The notes below the pieces were generated by a model that worked only from the letters and a program-made list of their open reading frames with translations, did no database searches and was not told where the DNA came from. Source: Desulfobacteraceae bacterium (lineage in GTDB: Bacteria; Desulfobacterota; Desulfobacteria; Desulfobacterales; Desulfobacteraceae). From it: DNA of 6,090 nt. The stretch's first letter is position 1; each line of letters begins with the position of its first letter. Location of the stretch: positions 1 through 6,090 of the forward strand of contig PIVQ01000463.1 in NCBI GenBank assembly GCA_003354055.1, written 5' to 3'. Shown one piece after another: positions 1 to 5,943 of the stretch. Made by a program: the position numbers and the translations under genes.

Positions 1-795
1 AGGGAGATCCTGTTTCCCGGCTATTTTGCCAGTGAAAAAGTAGACTCGACCAACCTGCCCTATCACATGGGACAGGCTGTGTCCCGGCTCTATGATATTA
101 TATCCGAGCAGGTCATCCACGTCCTGCGCCACGATTGTCTGCGCTATGATCTGGCCTGTGCAGAATGCGAACCCCGGGGTAATGATGTGGCCCTGAAAGT
201 AATTCAGGCCATCCCGGAGCTGCGCCGCTGCCTGGCCGAAGATGTCAGAGGCGCCTTTGACGGAGATCCGGCAGCCAAAAGCCATGATGAGGTGATCTTT
301 TCATATCCCGGTCTTTATGCCATCACCGTTTACAGGATTGCCAATATTCTCCACGGTCTTAAGATCCCCCAGCTGCCCAGAATCATGTCGGAATATGCCC
401 ACAGCCTGACCGGCATTGATATTCATCCGGGGGCCACCATCGGCAAACGATTTGTCATTGACCACGGTACCGGTATCGTCATCGGAGAGACCTCCATCAT
501 CGGAGACAATGTTAGAATTTATCAGAATGTTACCATCGGTGCCCTTTCTCTGCCTCCGGATGCCGGTGAAAAACTGAGATGGGCCAAACGCCATCCCACC
601 ATTGAAAATGATGTCATCGTATATTCGGGCGCCACCATCCTGGGAGGAGAAACCGTAATCGGCGCCCGGTCGGTTGTGGGCGGTAATGTGTGGCTCACCC
701 GTTCCATTCCTGCGGACACCAAGGTGTTTATTGAAAACCCCAGGCTCATTATCAAAAACCAGGAAAAGGACTCTATCCATGAAAAAGTTAGCTGA
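1..795 (+). CDS. cysE: Serine O-acetyltransferase, long form, 5'-truncated by window edge
   Basis: Makes O-acetylserine from serine and acetyl-CoA in the cytoplasm, the committed step of cysteine synthesis. The reading frame is open from base 1, and the 22 codons before the ATG at 67 encode residues typical of this family's N-terminal domain (REILFPGYF), so that ATG is internal and the true start is upstream. An alpha-helical N-terminal region is followed by a left-handed beta-helix of hexapeptide repeats, roughly 415-750. The catalytic dyad is recognisable: Asp at 418-420 (GIDIHPGA) and His at 463-465 (DHGTG), 15 residues apart as in E. coli Asp143/His158. An H-x-C-x6-C-x2-C cluster lies at 130-168. 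The C-terminus is ...SIHEKVS and lacks the terminal isoleucine that docks E. coli CysE into CysK. The 3' end overlaps cysK by 17 bases. The family call is firm; the upstream extent is unseen. Confidence 0.95.
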   Translation, partial: REILFPGYFASEKVDSTNLPYHMGQAVSRLYDIISEQVIHVLRHDCLRYDLACAECEPRGNDVALKVIQAIPELRRCLAEDVRGAFDGDPAAKSHDEVIFSYPGLYAITVYRIANILHGLKIPQLPRIMSEYAHSLTGIDIHPGATIGKRFVIDHGTGIVIGETSIIGDNVRIYQNVTIGALSLPPDAGEKLRWAKRHPTIENDVIVYSGATILGGETVIGARSVVGGNVWLTRSIPADTKVFIENPRLIIKNQEKDSIHEKVS

Positions 796-1696
796 TCTGA
801 CCCAGGCCTGCGGTAACACGCCCCTGGTCTATCTTGCGAATGCGTCCAAAGACTGCGGCGCAGACCTATATGCAAAACTTGAATATTTTAACCCCATGGC
901 CAGTGTTAAAGACCGTATCGGTCTTGCCATGATCGAAGCTGCCATGCGTGACGGAAGTATAAAACAAGACACCCTGATTGTGGAGCCCACATCAGGCAAC
1001 ACCGGTATTGCCCTGGCCTTTGTCGCCCGGGTCAAGGGACTGAAAATCACCCTTACCATGCCGGATACCATGAGCCGGGAACGACAGCAACTGCTGCGCC
1101 ATCTGGGTGCGGAACTGGTGCTGACCCCGGGAGCTAAGGGGATGAAAGGCGCCATTGCAGAGGCCCAAAGTATTGTGGAGACCCACGGCAATGCCTTTAT
1201 GCCGGACCAGTTCTCCAATCCTGCCAACCCTGAAATCCACAGACAGACCACAGGCCCTGAAATCTGGGAAGCCACCAACGGAGAAATCGACATCTTCGTG
1301 GCAGGCGTTGGCACCGGCGGCACCCTGACCGGGGTGTCCGAAATGATAAAGGACAAAAAGCCCGAGCTGATATCTATTGCGGTTGAACCCAAGGATTCCC
1401 CGGTAATTTCCGGCGGAGCCCCCGGTCCCCATAAGATCCAGGGTATTGGCGCAGGTTTTATTCCGGACAACCTTAATACTAAAATCATTGACCAGATTAT
1501 CCAGGTTGCGTCAGATGACGCCATGGCAGGGGCCAGGCAACTGGCTAAGGGTAACGGGATCCTCTGCGGCATCTCCTCCGGCGCAAACTTCCACGCCGCC
1601 TTTGAAGCAGGCAGACAGAACCTCGGGAAAACCATTGTCTTCGTTGTCTGCGACACCGGAGAACGCTACATCAGCACGGACCTGTTCAACATCTGA
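779..1696 (+). CDS. cysK: O-acetylserine sulfhydrylase (cysteine synthase A), PLP-dependent
   Basis: Replaces the acetate of O-acetylserine with sulfide to give cysteine, using pyridoxal phosphate in the cytoplasm. The 305-residue protein is full length for the family. Visible landmarks: the PLP Schiff-base lysine K44 in NPMASVKDR; the substrate loop TSGNTG at 71-76; the GTGGT phosphate-binding loop at 178-182; the family signature KIQGIGAGFIP at 219-229; and S266 in GISSGAN, which should contact the pyridine nitrogen. The ATG at 779 is chosen because it starts the conserved MKKLADL..GNTPLV N-terminus and follows a purine-rich ribosome site (AGGAAAAGGA, 761-770) lying inside cysE. In-frame upstream starts would add about 35 non-homologous residues. 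The 17-base overlap with cysE implies co-transcription and probable translational coupling. A cystathionine beta-synthase-like or CysM paralogue is less likely given the motifs and length. Confidence 0.96.
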   Translation: MKKLADLTQACGNTPLVYLANASKDCGADLYAKLEYFNPMASVKDRIGLAMIEAAMRDGSIKQDTLIVEPTSGNTGIALAFVARVKGLKITLTMPDTMSRERQQLLRHLGAELVLTPGAKGMKGAIAEAQSIVETHGNAFMPDQFSNPANPEIHRQTTGPEIWEATNGEIDIFVAGVGTGGTLTGVSEMIKDKKPELISIAVEPKDSPVISGGAPGPHKIQGIGAGFIPDNLNTKIIDQIIQVASDDAMAGARQLAKGNGILCGISSGANFHAAFEAGRQNLGKTIVFVVCDTGERYISTDLFNI

Positions 1697-1759
1697 TAAT
1701 TCTGGGCTTGCCAACCTGGTTTATATGTATAAGTTAATACATTTAAATCAGGGGCAGAT

Positions 1760-2632
1760 ATGGATCGAAAATCTAACGGAGCGTTGTTTGGCCTGGCTGC
1801 CTTCGCAGCCTGGGGACTTTTACCTGTCTATTGGAAACAGCTTCAGGCGGTAAATGCATTTGAGATTCTCTGCCACAGAATTGTCTGGTCCTGTGTTTTC
1901 CTTCTTGGGATCATTGCCTTTCAAAAGAGATGGCATGAACTTAAGACGATCATTCAAAATCCTGCGGCCCTCAAAGGTCTTGTCCTCAGTGGTATTCTCA
2001 TCGGATTCAACTGGTTTATCTATATCTGGGCCGTCAACTCCGGCCGGGTGGTGGAAACCAGTTTAGGATACTACATGAATCCCATGCTCAATGTGGTCAT
2101 GGGCTATTTCCTTTTGGGAGAAAGGTTCAGCAGAATTCAATGGATTGCCGTATTTCTCGCCATGGCCGGGGTGACATACTCTCTGGCAGGCTATGGGTCG
2201 CTACCCTTGTTTGCCCTGGGGCTGGCCCTAAGTTTCGGGCTCTACGGATTTTCCAGAAAAAAAATTGATGCCGCCCCTATTCCAGGTCTGTTCATCGAAA
2301 CCCTGGTACTGCTTATTCCGGCCTTAGTGTATATTGGATACCAGACACTGGCCGCAGACAGTCCCGTTTTCAGGGATACCGGCATCACCCTATGGTGCAT
2401 TGGATCAGGTGTGGTCACAAGTCTGCCCCTGCTCTGGTTTGCAGCCGCAGCCAAACGGCTGAACCTGTCGACTCTCGGGATCCTTCAATACCTTGCCCCG
2501 TCCATCGCTTTTGTATTGGGTGTTTTTGTCTATAAAGAACCCTTTACACGCCACAACCTCATCACCTTCGGGTTTATCTGGTTAGGGGTTCTGCTCTATA
2601 TCTGGGAATCTACGCCCAGACGCCGCAAATGA
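1760..2632 (+). CDS. rarD: RarD-type permease of the EamA/DMT transporter superfamily
   Basis: Predicted inner-membrane protein of 290 residues, close to E. coli RarD (about 296). Substrate and transport direction are unknown for this family; the name comes from an old chloramphenicol-related annotation. The sequence is strongly hydrophobic throughout, consistent with ten transmembrane helices in two EamA halves. RarD-like signatures: the H39-R40 pair in CHRIVWS, GFNWFIYIWAVN at 82-93, SLGYYMNP at 101-108, LLGERFSRIQW near 118-128, YGFSRKK in the middle, and LSTLGILQYLAPS in the second half. It ends in a basic tail (RRRK), suggesting a cytoplasmic C-terminus. The ATG at 1760 follows AGGGG (1750-1754) by five bases. 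It lies 63 bases after cysK on the same strand and could be read through from the cys genes, but nothing links its function to cysteine; some DMT permeases do export cysteine pathway metabolites, so that link is only a guess. Confidence 0.93.
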   Translation: MDRKSNGALFGLAAFAAWGLLPVYWKQLQAVNAFEILCHRIVWSCVFLLGIIAFQKRWHELKTIIQNPAALKGLVLSGILIGFNWFIYIWAVNSGRVVETSLGYYMNPMLNVVMGYFLLGERFSRIQWIAVFLAMAGVTYSLAGYGSLPLFALGLALSFGLYGFSRKKIDAAPIPGLFIETLVLLIPALVYIGYQTLAADSPVFRDTGITLWCIGSGVVTSLPLLWFAAAAKRLNLSTLGILQYLAPSIAFVLGVFVYKEPFTRHNLITFGFIWLGVLLYIWESTPRRRK

Positions 2633-2667
2633 CCGGACGCAGGAGAATAAGACCTTTTCAAGTTTTC

Positions 2668-2696
2668 TTGACTTCATATCCTGAAAAACGGATACT
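2668..2696 (+). promoter_or_regulatory. Candidate sigma-70 promoter for the histidine kinase
   Basis: TTGACT (2668-2673) matches the -35 consensus at 5 of 6 positions. GATACT (2691-2696) matches the -10 consensus at 4 of 6. The spacer is 17 bases, the optimum. Transcription would begin near 2703, giving a leader of about 120 bases. The small hairpin TATCC/GGATA overlaps the -10 element. This is pattern matching only; AT-rich intergenic DNA produces such matches by chance. Confidence 0.4.
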
Positions 2697-2749
2697 ATGG
2701 CAATAATAGTCCAAGACGTTTAACTTGCCATTAAAATTCGTATTCCGAG

Positions 2750-2809
2750 CTTAACACGGGTTGCTCTTAGACAGGTGTGTCCGTTGAACCCGGATGTCTA
2801 AGCGTTAAG
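2750..2809 (+). repeat. Nested inverted repeats forming a possible leader hairpin before the kinase ribosome site
   Basis: The left arm consists of CTTAAC (2750-2755), CTTAGACA (2766-2773) and TCCG (2780-2783). The right arm is nearly continuous: CGGA (2791-2794), TGTCTAAG (2795-2802), one unpaired base, then GTTAAG (2804-2809). All three pairings are perfect and in nested order (18 bp), with a 7-base apical loop and all insertions in the left arm. The structure ends one base before the AAGGAG ribosome site. A competing 6-bp pairing, CGGGTT (2757-2762) with AACCCG (2787-2792), crosses it, so the two are alternatives or a pseudoknot. It matches no riboswitch family I recognise. The CTTAGACA/TGTCTAAG halves could instead be DNA half-sites for a regulator. 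Confidence 0.5.
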
Positions 2810-2815
2810 AAGGAG
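2810..2815 (+). promoter_or_regulatory. Ribosome binding site that fixes the kinase start at GTG 2822
   Basis: AAGGAG lies six bases before GTG 2822. No comparable site precedes the longer in-frame GTG at 2777. The nearer ATG at 2818 is out of frame and only two bases from the site. The GTG 2822 start yields a normal basic N-terminus (MRKKTITK) leading directly into the first membrane helix. Confidence 0.8.
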
Positions 2816-2821
2816 TCATGG

Positions 2822-5794
2822 GTGAGAAAAAAAACCATCACAAAAACCTTTTGCCTGGGATTTGCCCTGCTGTTTATTTTCCTGGGGGGAGGCGGGCTTT
2901 TTTTTCTAAGTAAAATCAAGACACTGTCACACCTGACCAGCTCGATTTTCCACCACCCCCTGGTGGTTTCCACGACATCCCTGGAATGCAGTCTTACCAT
3001 CACCAAAATGCATCGGGCCATGAAGGACATCGTGCTCTTTTCAGACCCGAATATCATTGCCGATAAGATCAGCCGTATTAACCGCCAGGAAACCCGGGTA
3101 TATAAAAACCTGGACATTATCCGCGGCAAAATACTCGGTAACCAGGGCAAAGCCCTTGAAGAGGAGGCCAGGCGATTATTCAAAACCTGGAAGCCCATCC
3201 GGGATGAAGTCATCACCCTGGTTCTCAGGCACCAAACAGAGACTGCGGCTCTGATTACAAAAAATAAAGGGGCAGACCATGTGAATCGCGTGGAAGCCAA
3301 GATGGGCGAACTGACGGCATATGCCAGGAACAAAGCCTCTGACTTTTTAAACCAATCCGATCATACCGGAAGTAAAACCCGCTCTATTTCCATAGCGTTC
3401 CTTATTGTCGGTCTAATTTTCATTTTAATCACCGGCGGGCTTACCATTGTATTCTCATCCCGGTTTGAAGACGACCTGGTACAAAGCGAGCATCACCACA
3501 GAGTTATTTTTGAAAACTCTCCCCTGGGTATGATACGATTTTACCCTGACGGCACCATCGCAGATATGAATAAAACTTTTGCCGCCATGATGGGCACGAC
3601 CAAAGAAAAACTTGTTGGATTCAACACAGCCACCCAGAGTCCGCCTGCCATGCAAAAAGCAATAAAAATCGCCCTGACCGGCCGGACCGCAGTGTACGAA
3701 GACTTATACACGTCCGTCACCGGTGGAAAAACACTATTTCTAAGGGTCGTCTTTAACCCGGTTAGCCCCGGTTCAGAGGAGACCGAGGTGATTGCGACTA
3801 TGGAAGACATCACCGAGAGAAAAGCAGCGGAACAGGAAAGGGAAGAAAATGAGCGCCGGTTAGACACCATTTTCAATTCAGTTCAGACCGGCATATTCAT
3901 TATCGACAAAGAAACCCAGACCCTTCTGGATGCGAATTCAGCCGCGGAGACGATGGCGGGCCTGCCTAAATCCGACTTGATCGGCAAGCCCTGGGACAAA
4001 CTAATATGTTCGTCAGATGAAGACAGTTGCCCCCTTGTAGACCTTGGACAGACCGATAACAAATCAGAACAAACGCTTTTAACGGCTGAGAACATGGAAC
4101 TTCCCATATTAACGACCGTGACGGAAGTCTCCATTCGCGGCAAAGATTGTCTTCTGGAATGCTTTGTGGATATCAGCCGGCAAAAAGAAATAGAACAGGG
4201 GCTTCGAGAAGCAAAAGAAAAAGCAGAGGCCGCAACCCTTGCCAAGGCAGATTTTCTGGCCAATATGAGCCATGAAATCCGGACCCCGATGAACGGGGTT
4301 ATCGGTATGACGGAACTTTTGACCGGCACTGATCTGACCCGGGAGCAGAAAGAGTATGCCTCTACCATAGAACAGAGTGCAGATGCACTGCTCGATATTA
4401 TCAACGATATTCTGGATCATTCAAAAATTGATGCAGGCAAAGTGGAACTGGAATACATTGAATTCAACCTCAGGACCCTTTTGGAGAGCATTGCGGATTT
4501 AACTGCGGTACGGATCCAGGACAAGGGACTTGAGTACTGCACTATTATCCACCCCAAAACCCCATCGATTCTCGTCGGGGATCCGGGAAGGCTTCGCCAG
4601 ATCCTGCTGAACCTTATCGGAAATGCCGTCAAATTTACCCAGGACGGAGAAATCGTGATTGAAACCCGGCTGGAAAGAGAAAGCCAGACCCATGCCATTG
4701 TAAAATTTCTTGTCACTGACACCGGCATCGGCATCCCCGGTGACAAATTAGGTATCCTTTTTGATTCCTTTTCCCAGGTAGACACCTCAACCACAAGAAA
4801 ATTCGGCGGCACCGGTCTGGGATTGGCCATCGCCAAACAACTGGCCGAACTCATGGGCGGCAGGATTCAGGTGAGTTCCACCCTGGGATCAGGCTCCTGT
4901 TTCAGTTTTACTGCCGCATTTAAAAAAACACCCCATAAAGCCCGGGAGGTGCTGAACAAACAAAGCCTGAAGGGAAAACACATCCTCATCGTGGATGACA
5001 ATGAGACCAACCGCTTTGTTCTCAGAACCGATCTGACCAATTGGGGATGTCGCATTGATGAGGCCCATGACGGCCACACTGCGCTGAAAAAATTAACCAT
5101 TGCCGCGAATGATGACGATCTGTTTGACATAGCCATCATAGACATGCAAATGCCGGAAATGGACGGAGAAACCCTGGGAAAAAAAATCAAACAGAACGAC
5201 GCTATAAGTCAACTTCGGATGATCATGCTTACCTCCATGGGTATGCGGGGCGATGCCCAGCGGTTCAAAGAAGCCGGATTTTCAGCCTATTTAAACAAGC
5301 CAATCAAACAACAGGATCTTTTTGAATGCCTGTCCACGGTTCATCATATTCCGGAGGATGCAACCCAACAATCTTCAAAGCCCATCATCACCAAACATTC
5401 CATTGCCGAAAATAAAACTCAACCGGCACGGATTCTTCTGGCCGAAGACAATAAAATCAATAAGAAAGTGGCATTGGGAAACCTTCGAAAACTGGGGTTT
5501 TCAGCTGATGCCGTAGCAAACGGGATAGAGGCCATAGATGCGCTTCAGGAGACAGACTATGATCTTGTACTAATGGACTGTCAGATGCCGGAAATGGACG
5601 GATATGAAGCAACACGGATCATCAGGAAAGGCAGCTCCAAGGTTCTCACCCCCGGGGTACCGATCATTGCAATGACGGCTAATGCCATGGATAAAGACCG
5701 GGAAAAATGCCTGGCCGCCGGCATGAGCGACTACCTGGCCAAGCCTGTAAAAGCAAAGGACCTATCTGCCATGCTGTCTAAATGGCTGGGATAG
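2822..5794 (+). CDS. Membrane-bound hybrid sensor histidine kinase (4-helix sensor, 2 PAS, HisKA, HATPase, 2 REC)
   Basis: A 990-residue two-component sensor kinase. Domains, numbered from GTG 2822: TM helix 9-29; mainly helical periplasmic region about 30-188, resembling the four-helix-bundle sensor of chemoreceptors (HHPLVVSTTSLE..MHRAMKD, 44-69); TM helix 190-211; no HAMP, only a short linker; PAS1 about 221-332 ending DITERK; PAS2 about 343-455 with C396, C403, C443 and C447; helical linker; HisKA with phospho-accepting H484 in SHEIRTP; HATPase with N601 (N box), D633 (DTGIGI) and GGTGLGL 662-668; REC1 about 719-838 with D725/D726, D774, T804 and K826; REC2 about 870-988 with E875/D876, D919, T952 and K974. 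All catalytic residues are present, so kinase and both receivers should be active. No Hpt domain, DNA-binding output or neighbouring response regulator is visible; the partner is unknown. Likely its own transcription unit. The ligand cannot be told from sequence. Confidence 0.96.
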   Translation: MRKKTITKTFCLGFALLFIFLGGGGLFFLSKIKTLSHLTSSIFHHPLVVSTTSLECSLTITKMHRAMKDIVLFSDPNIIADKISRINRQETRVYKNLDIIRGKILGNQGKALEEEARRLFKTWKPIRDEVITLVLRHQTETAALITKNKGADHVNRVEAKMGELTAYARNKASDFLNQSDHTGSKTRSISIAFLIVGLIFILITGGLTIVFSSRFEDDLVQSEHHHRVIFENSPLGMIRFYPDGTIADMNKTFAAMMGTTKEKLVGFNTATQSPPAMQKAIKIALTGRTAVYEDLYTSVTGGKTLFLRVVFNPVSPGSEETEVIATMEDITERKAAEQEREENERRLDTIFNSVQTGIFIIDKETQTLLDANSAAETMAGLPKSDLIGKPWDKLICSSDEDSCPLVDLGQTDNKSEQTLLTAENMELPILTTVTEVSIRGKDCLLECFVDISRQKEIEQGLREAKEKAEAATLAKADFLANMSHEIRTPMNGVIGMTELLTGTDLTREQKEYASTIEQSADALLDIINDILDHSKIDAGKVELEYIEFNLRTLLESIADLTAVRIQDKGLEYCTIIHPKTPSILVGDPGRLRQILLNLIGNAVKFTQDGEIVIETRLERESQTHAIVKFLVTDTGIGIPGDKLGILFDSFSQVDTSTTRKFGGTGLGLAIAKQLAELMGGRIQVSSTLGSGSCFSFTAAFKKTPHKAREVLNKQSLKGKHILIVDDNETNRFVLRTDLTNWGCRIDEAHDGHTALKKLTIAANDDDLFDIAIIDMQMPEMDGETLGKKIKQNDAISQLRMIMLTSMGMRGDAQRFKEAGFSAYLNKPIKQQDLFECLSTVHHIPEDATQQSSKPIITKHSIAENKTQPARILLAEDNKINKKVALGNLRKLGFSADAVANGIEAIDALQETDYDLVLMDCQMPEMDGYEATRIIRKGSSKVLTPGVPIIAMTANAMDKDREKCLAAGMSDYLAKPVKAKDLSAMLSKWLG

Positions 5795-5802
5795 GTCCTT
5801 TT
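5755..5802 (+). terminator. Probable intrinsic terminator overlapping the kinase stop codon
   Basis: AAAGGACCTATC (5755-5766) and GATAGGTCCTTT (5790-5801) form a perfect 12-bp stem. Inside the 23-base loop, GCCAT (5768-5772) can pair with ATGGC (5782-5786), giving a compact two-tier hairpin. The right arm is followed by T, making a TTTT run at 5799-5802, short for a classic terminator. The left arm and loop lie in the last codons of the kinase, and the TAG stop (5792-5794) is in the right arm. On the opposite strand the stem is followed by GCTTTTAC, so it may also stop transcription from the converging nifS-like gene. Confidence 0.6.
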
Positions 5803-5842
5803 ACAATTCTTATCTTACGCTGTTAGGAATCGTTACAAAATA

Positions 5843-5926
5843 ACTTGATCTAAATACCCTGAAGGGCAGAAACTTGTTTCCAAAACCCCTTAAAAGACTG
5901 GGTATTTTCAAAACAAAAGATCAAGT
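5843..5926. repeat. Nested imperfect palindrome between converging genes
   Basis: The 17-base left arm (5843-5859, ACTTGATCT then AAATACCC) is matched by two blocks on the right: GGGTATTT (5900-5907) and AGATCAAGT (5918-5926), separated by ten extra bases. Further in, AAGGG (5862-5866) pairs with CCCTT (5887-5891), and GAAA (5869-5872) with TTTC (5877-5880) around a CTTG loop. This totals 26 paired bases in nested order, with the longer unpaired segments (10, 8 and 6 bases) all in the right arm. On the minus strand the structure is followed by TATTTTG, so it may terminate the nifS-like transcript, but the T-run is weak. It does not code for protein. Confidence 0.5.
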
Positions 5927-5943
5927 AAGTTTGGAGCCGATCC

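Larger units (their letters stand above)
2633..2821. other. Intergenic region carrying kinase promoter candidate and structured leader
   Basis: This 189-base gap separates rarD from the histidine kinase. I see no credible coding sequence in it. Just after rarD there is only a weak 5-bp hairpin (TATCC 2677-2681 with GGATA 2690-2694) without a T-run, so rarD has no convincing terminator here. The gap contains the promoter candidate at 2668-2696 and the inverted repeats at 2750-2809, both listed separately. Confidence 0.6.

Noticed and set aside
674..778. Extended cysK start at 674
   Set aside because: It would overlap over 100 bases of cysE and add residues unlike any cysteine synthase. The family N-terminus begins at 779.
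301..819. Minus-strand open frames opposite cysE
   Set aside because: They are antisense to the conserved hexapeptide region, have no recognisable domain and no convincing ribosome site.
829..1656. Long minus-strand open frame (275 codons) opposite cysK
   Set aside because: It lies entirely antisense to a clear cysK. Its predicted peptide resembles no family, and the opposite frame of a GC-balanced gene often stays open.
1697..1759. Promoter for rarD (TTGCCA at 1708 with TATAAG at 1728)
   Set aside because: The spacer is only 14 bases, and with a 17-base spacer the -10 would be AAGTTA. It is too weak to list; read-through from cysK is equally possible.
2677..2694. Hairpin TATCC/GGATA as a rarD terminator
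   Set aside because: Only 5 bp with an 8-base loop and no T-run; it overlaps the proposed kinase -10 element.
2777..2821. Longer kinase N-terminus starting at GTG 2777
   Set aside because: There is no ribosome site before 2777, and the extra 15 residues (with Cys, Pro and Trp) are not typical before a signal-anchor helix. The bases are better explained as leader inverted repeats. GTG 2822 has AAGGAG at proper spacing.
2884..2905. GC-rich stretch followed by T8 inside the kinase as an internal terminator
   Set aside because: Only about 4 bp (GCCC with GGGC) can pair upstream of the T-run, so no stable stem supports termination.
3883..4854. Several minus-strand open frames (up to 173 codons) opposite the kinase
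   Set aside because: They sit antisense to conserved PAS, HisKA and HATPase motifs and show no domain of their own.
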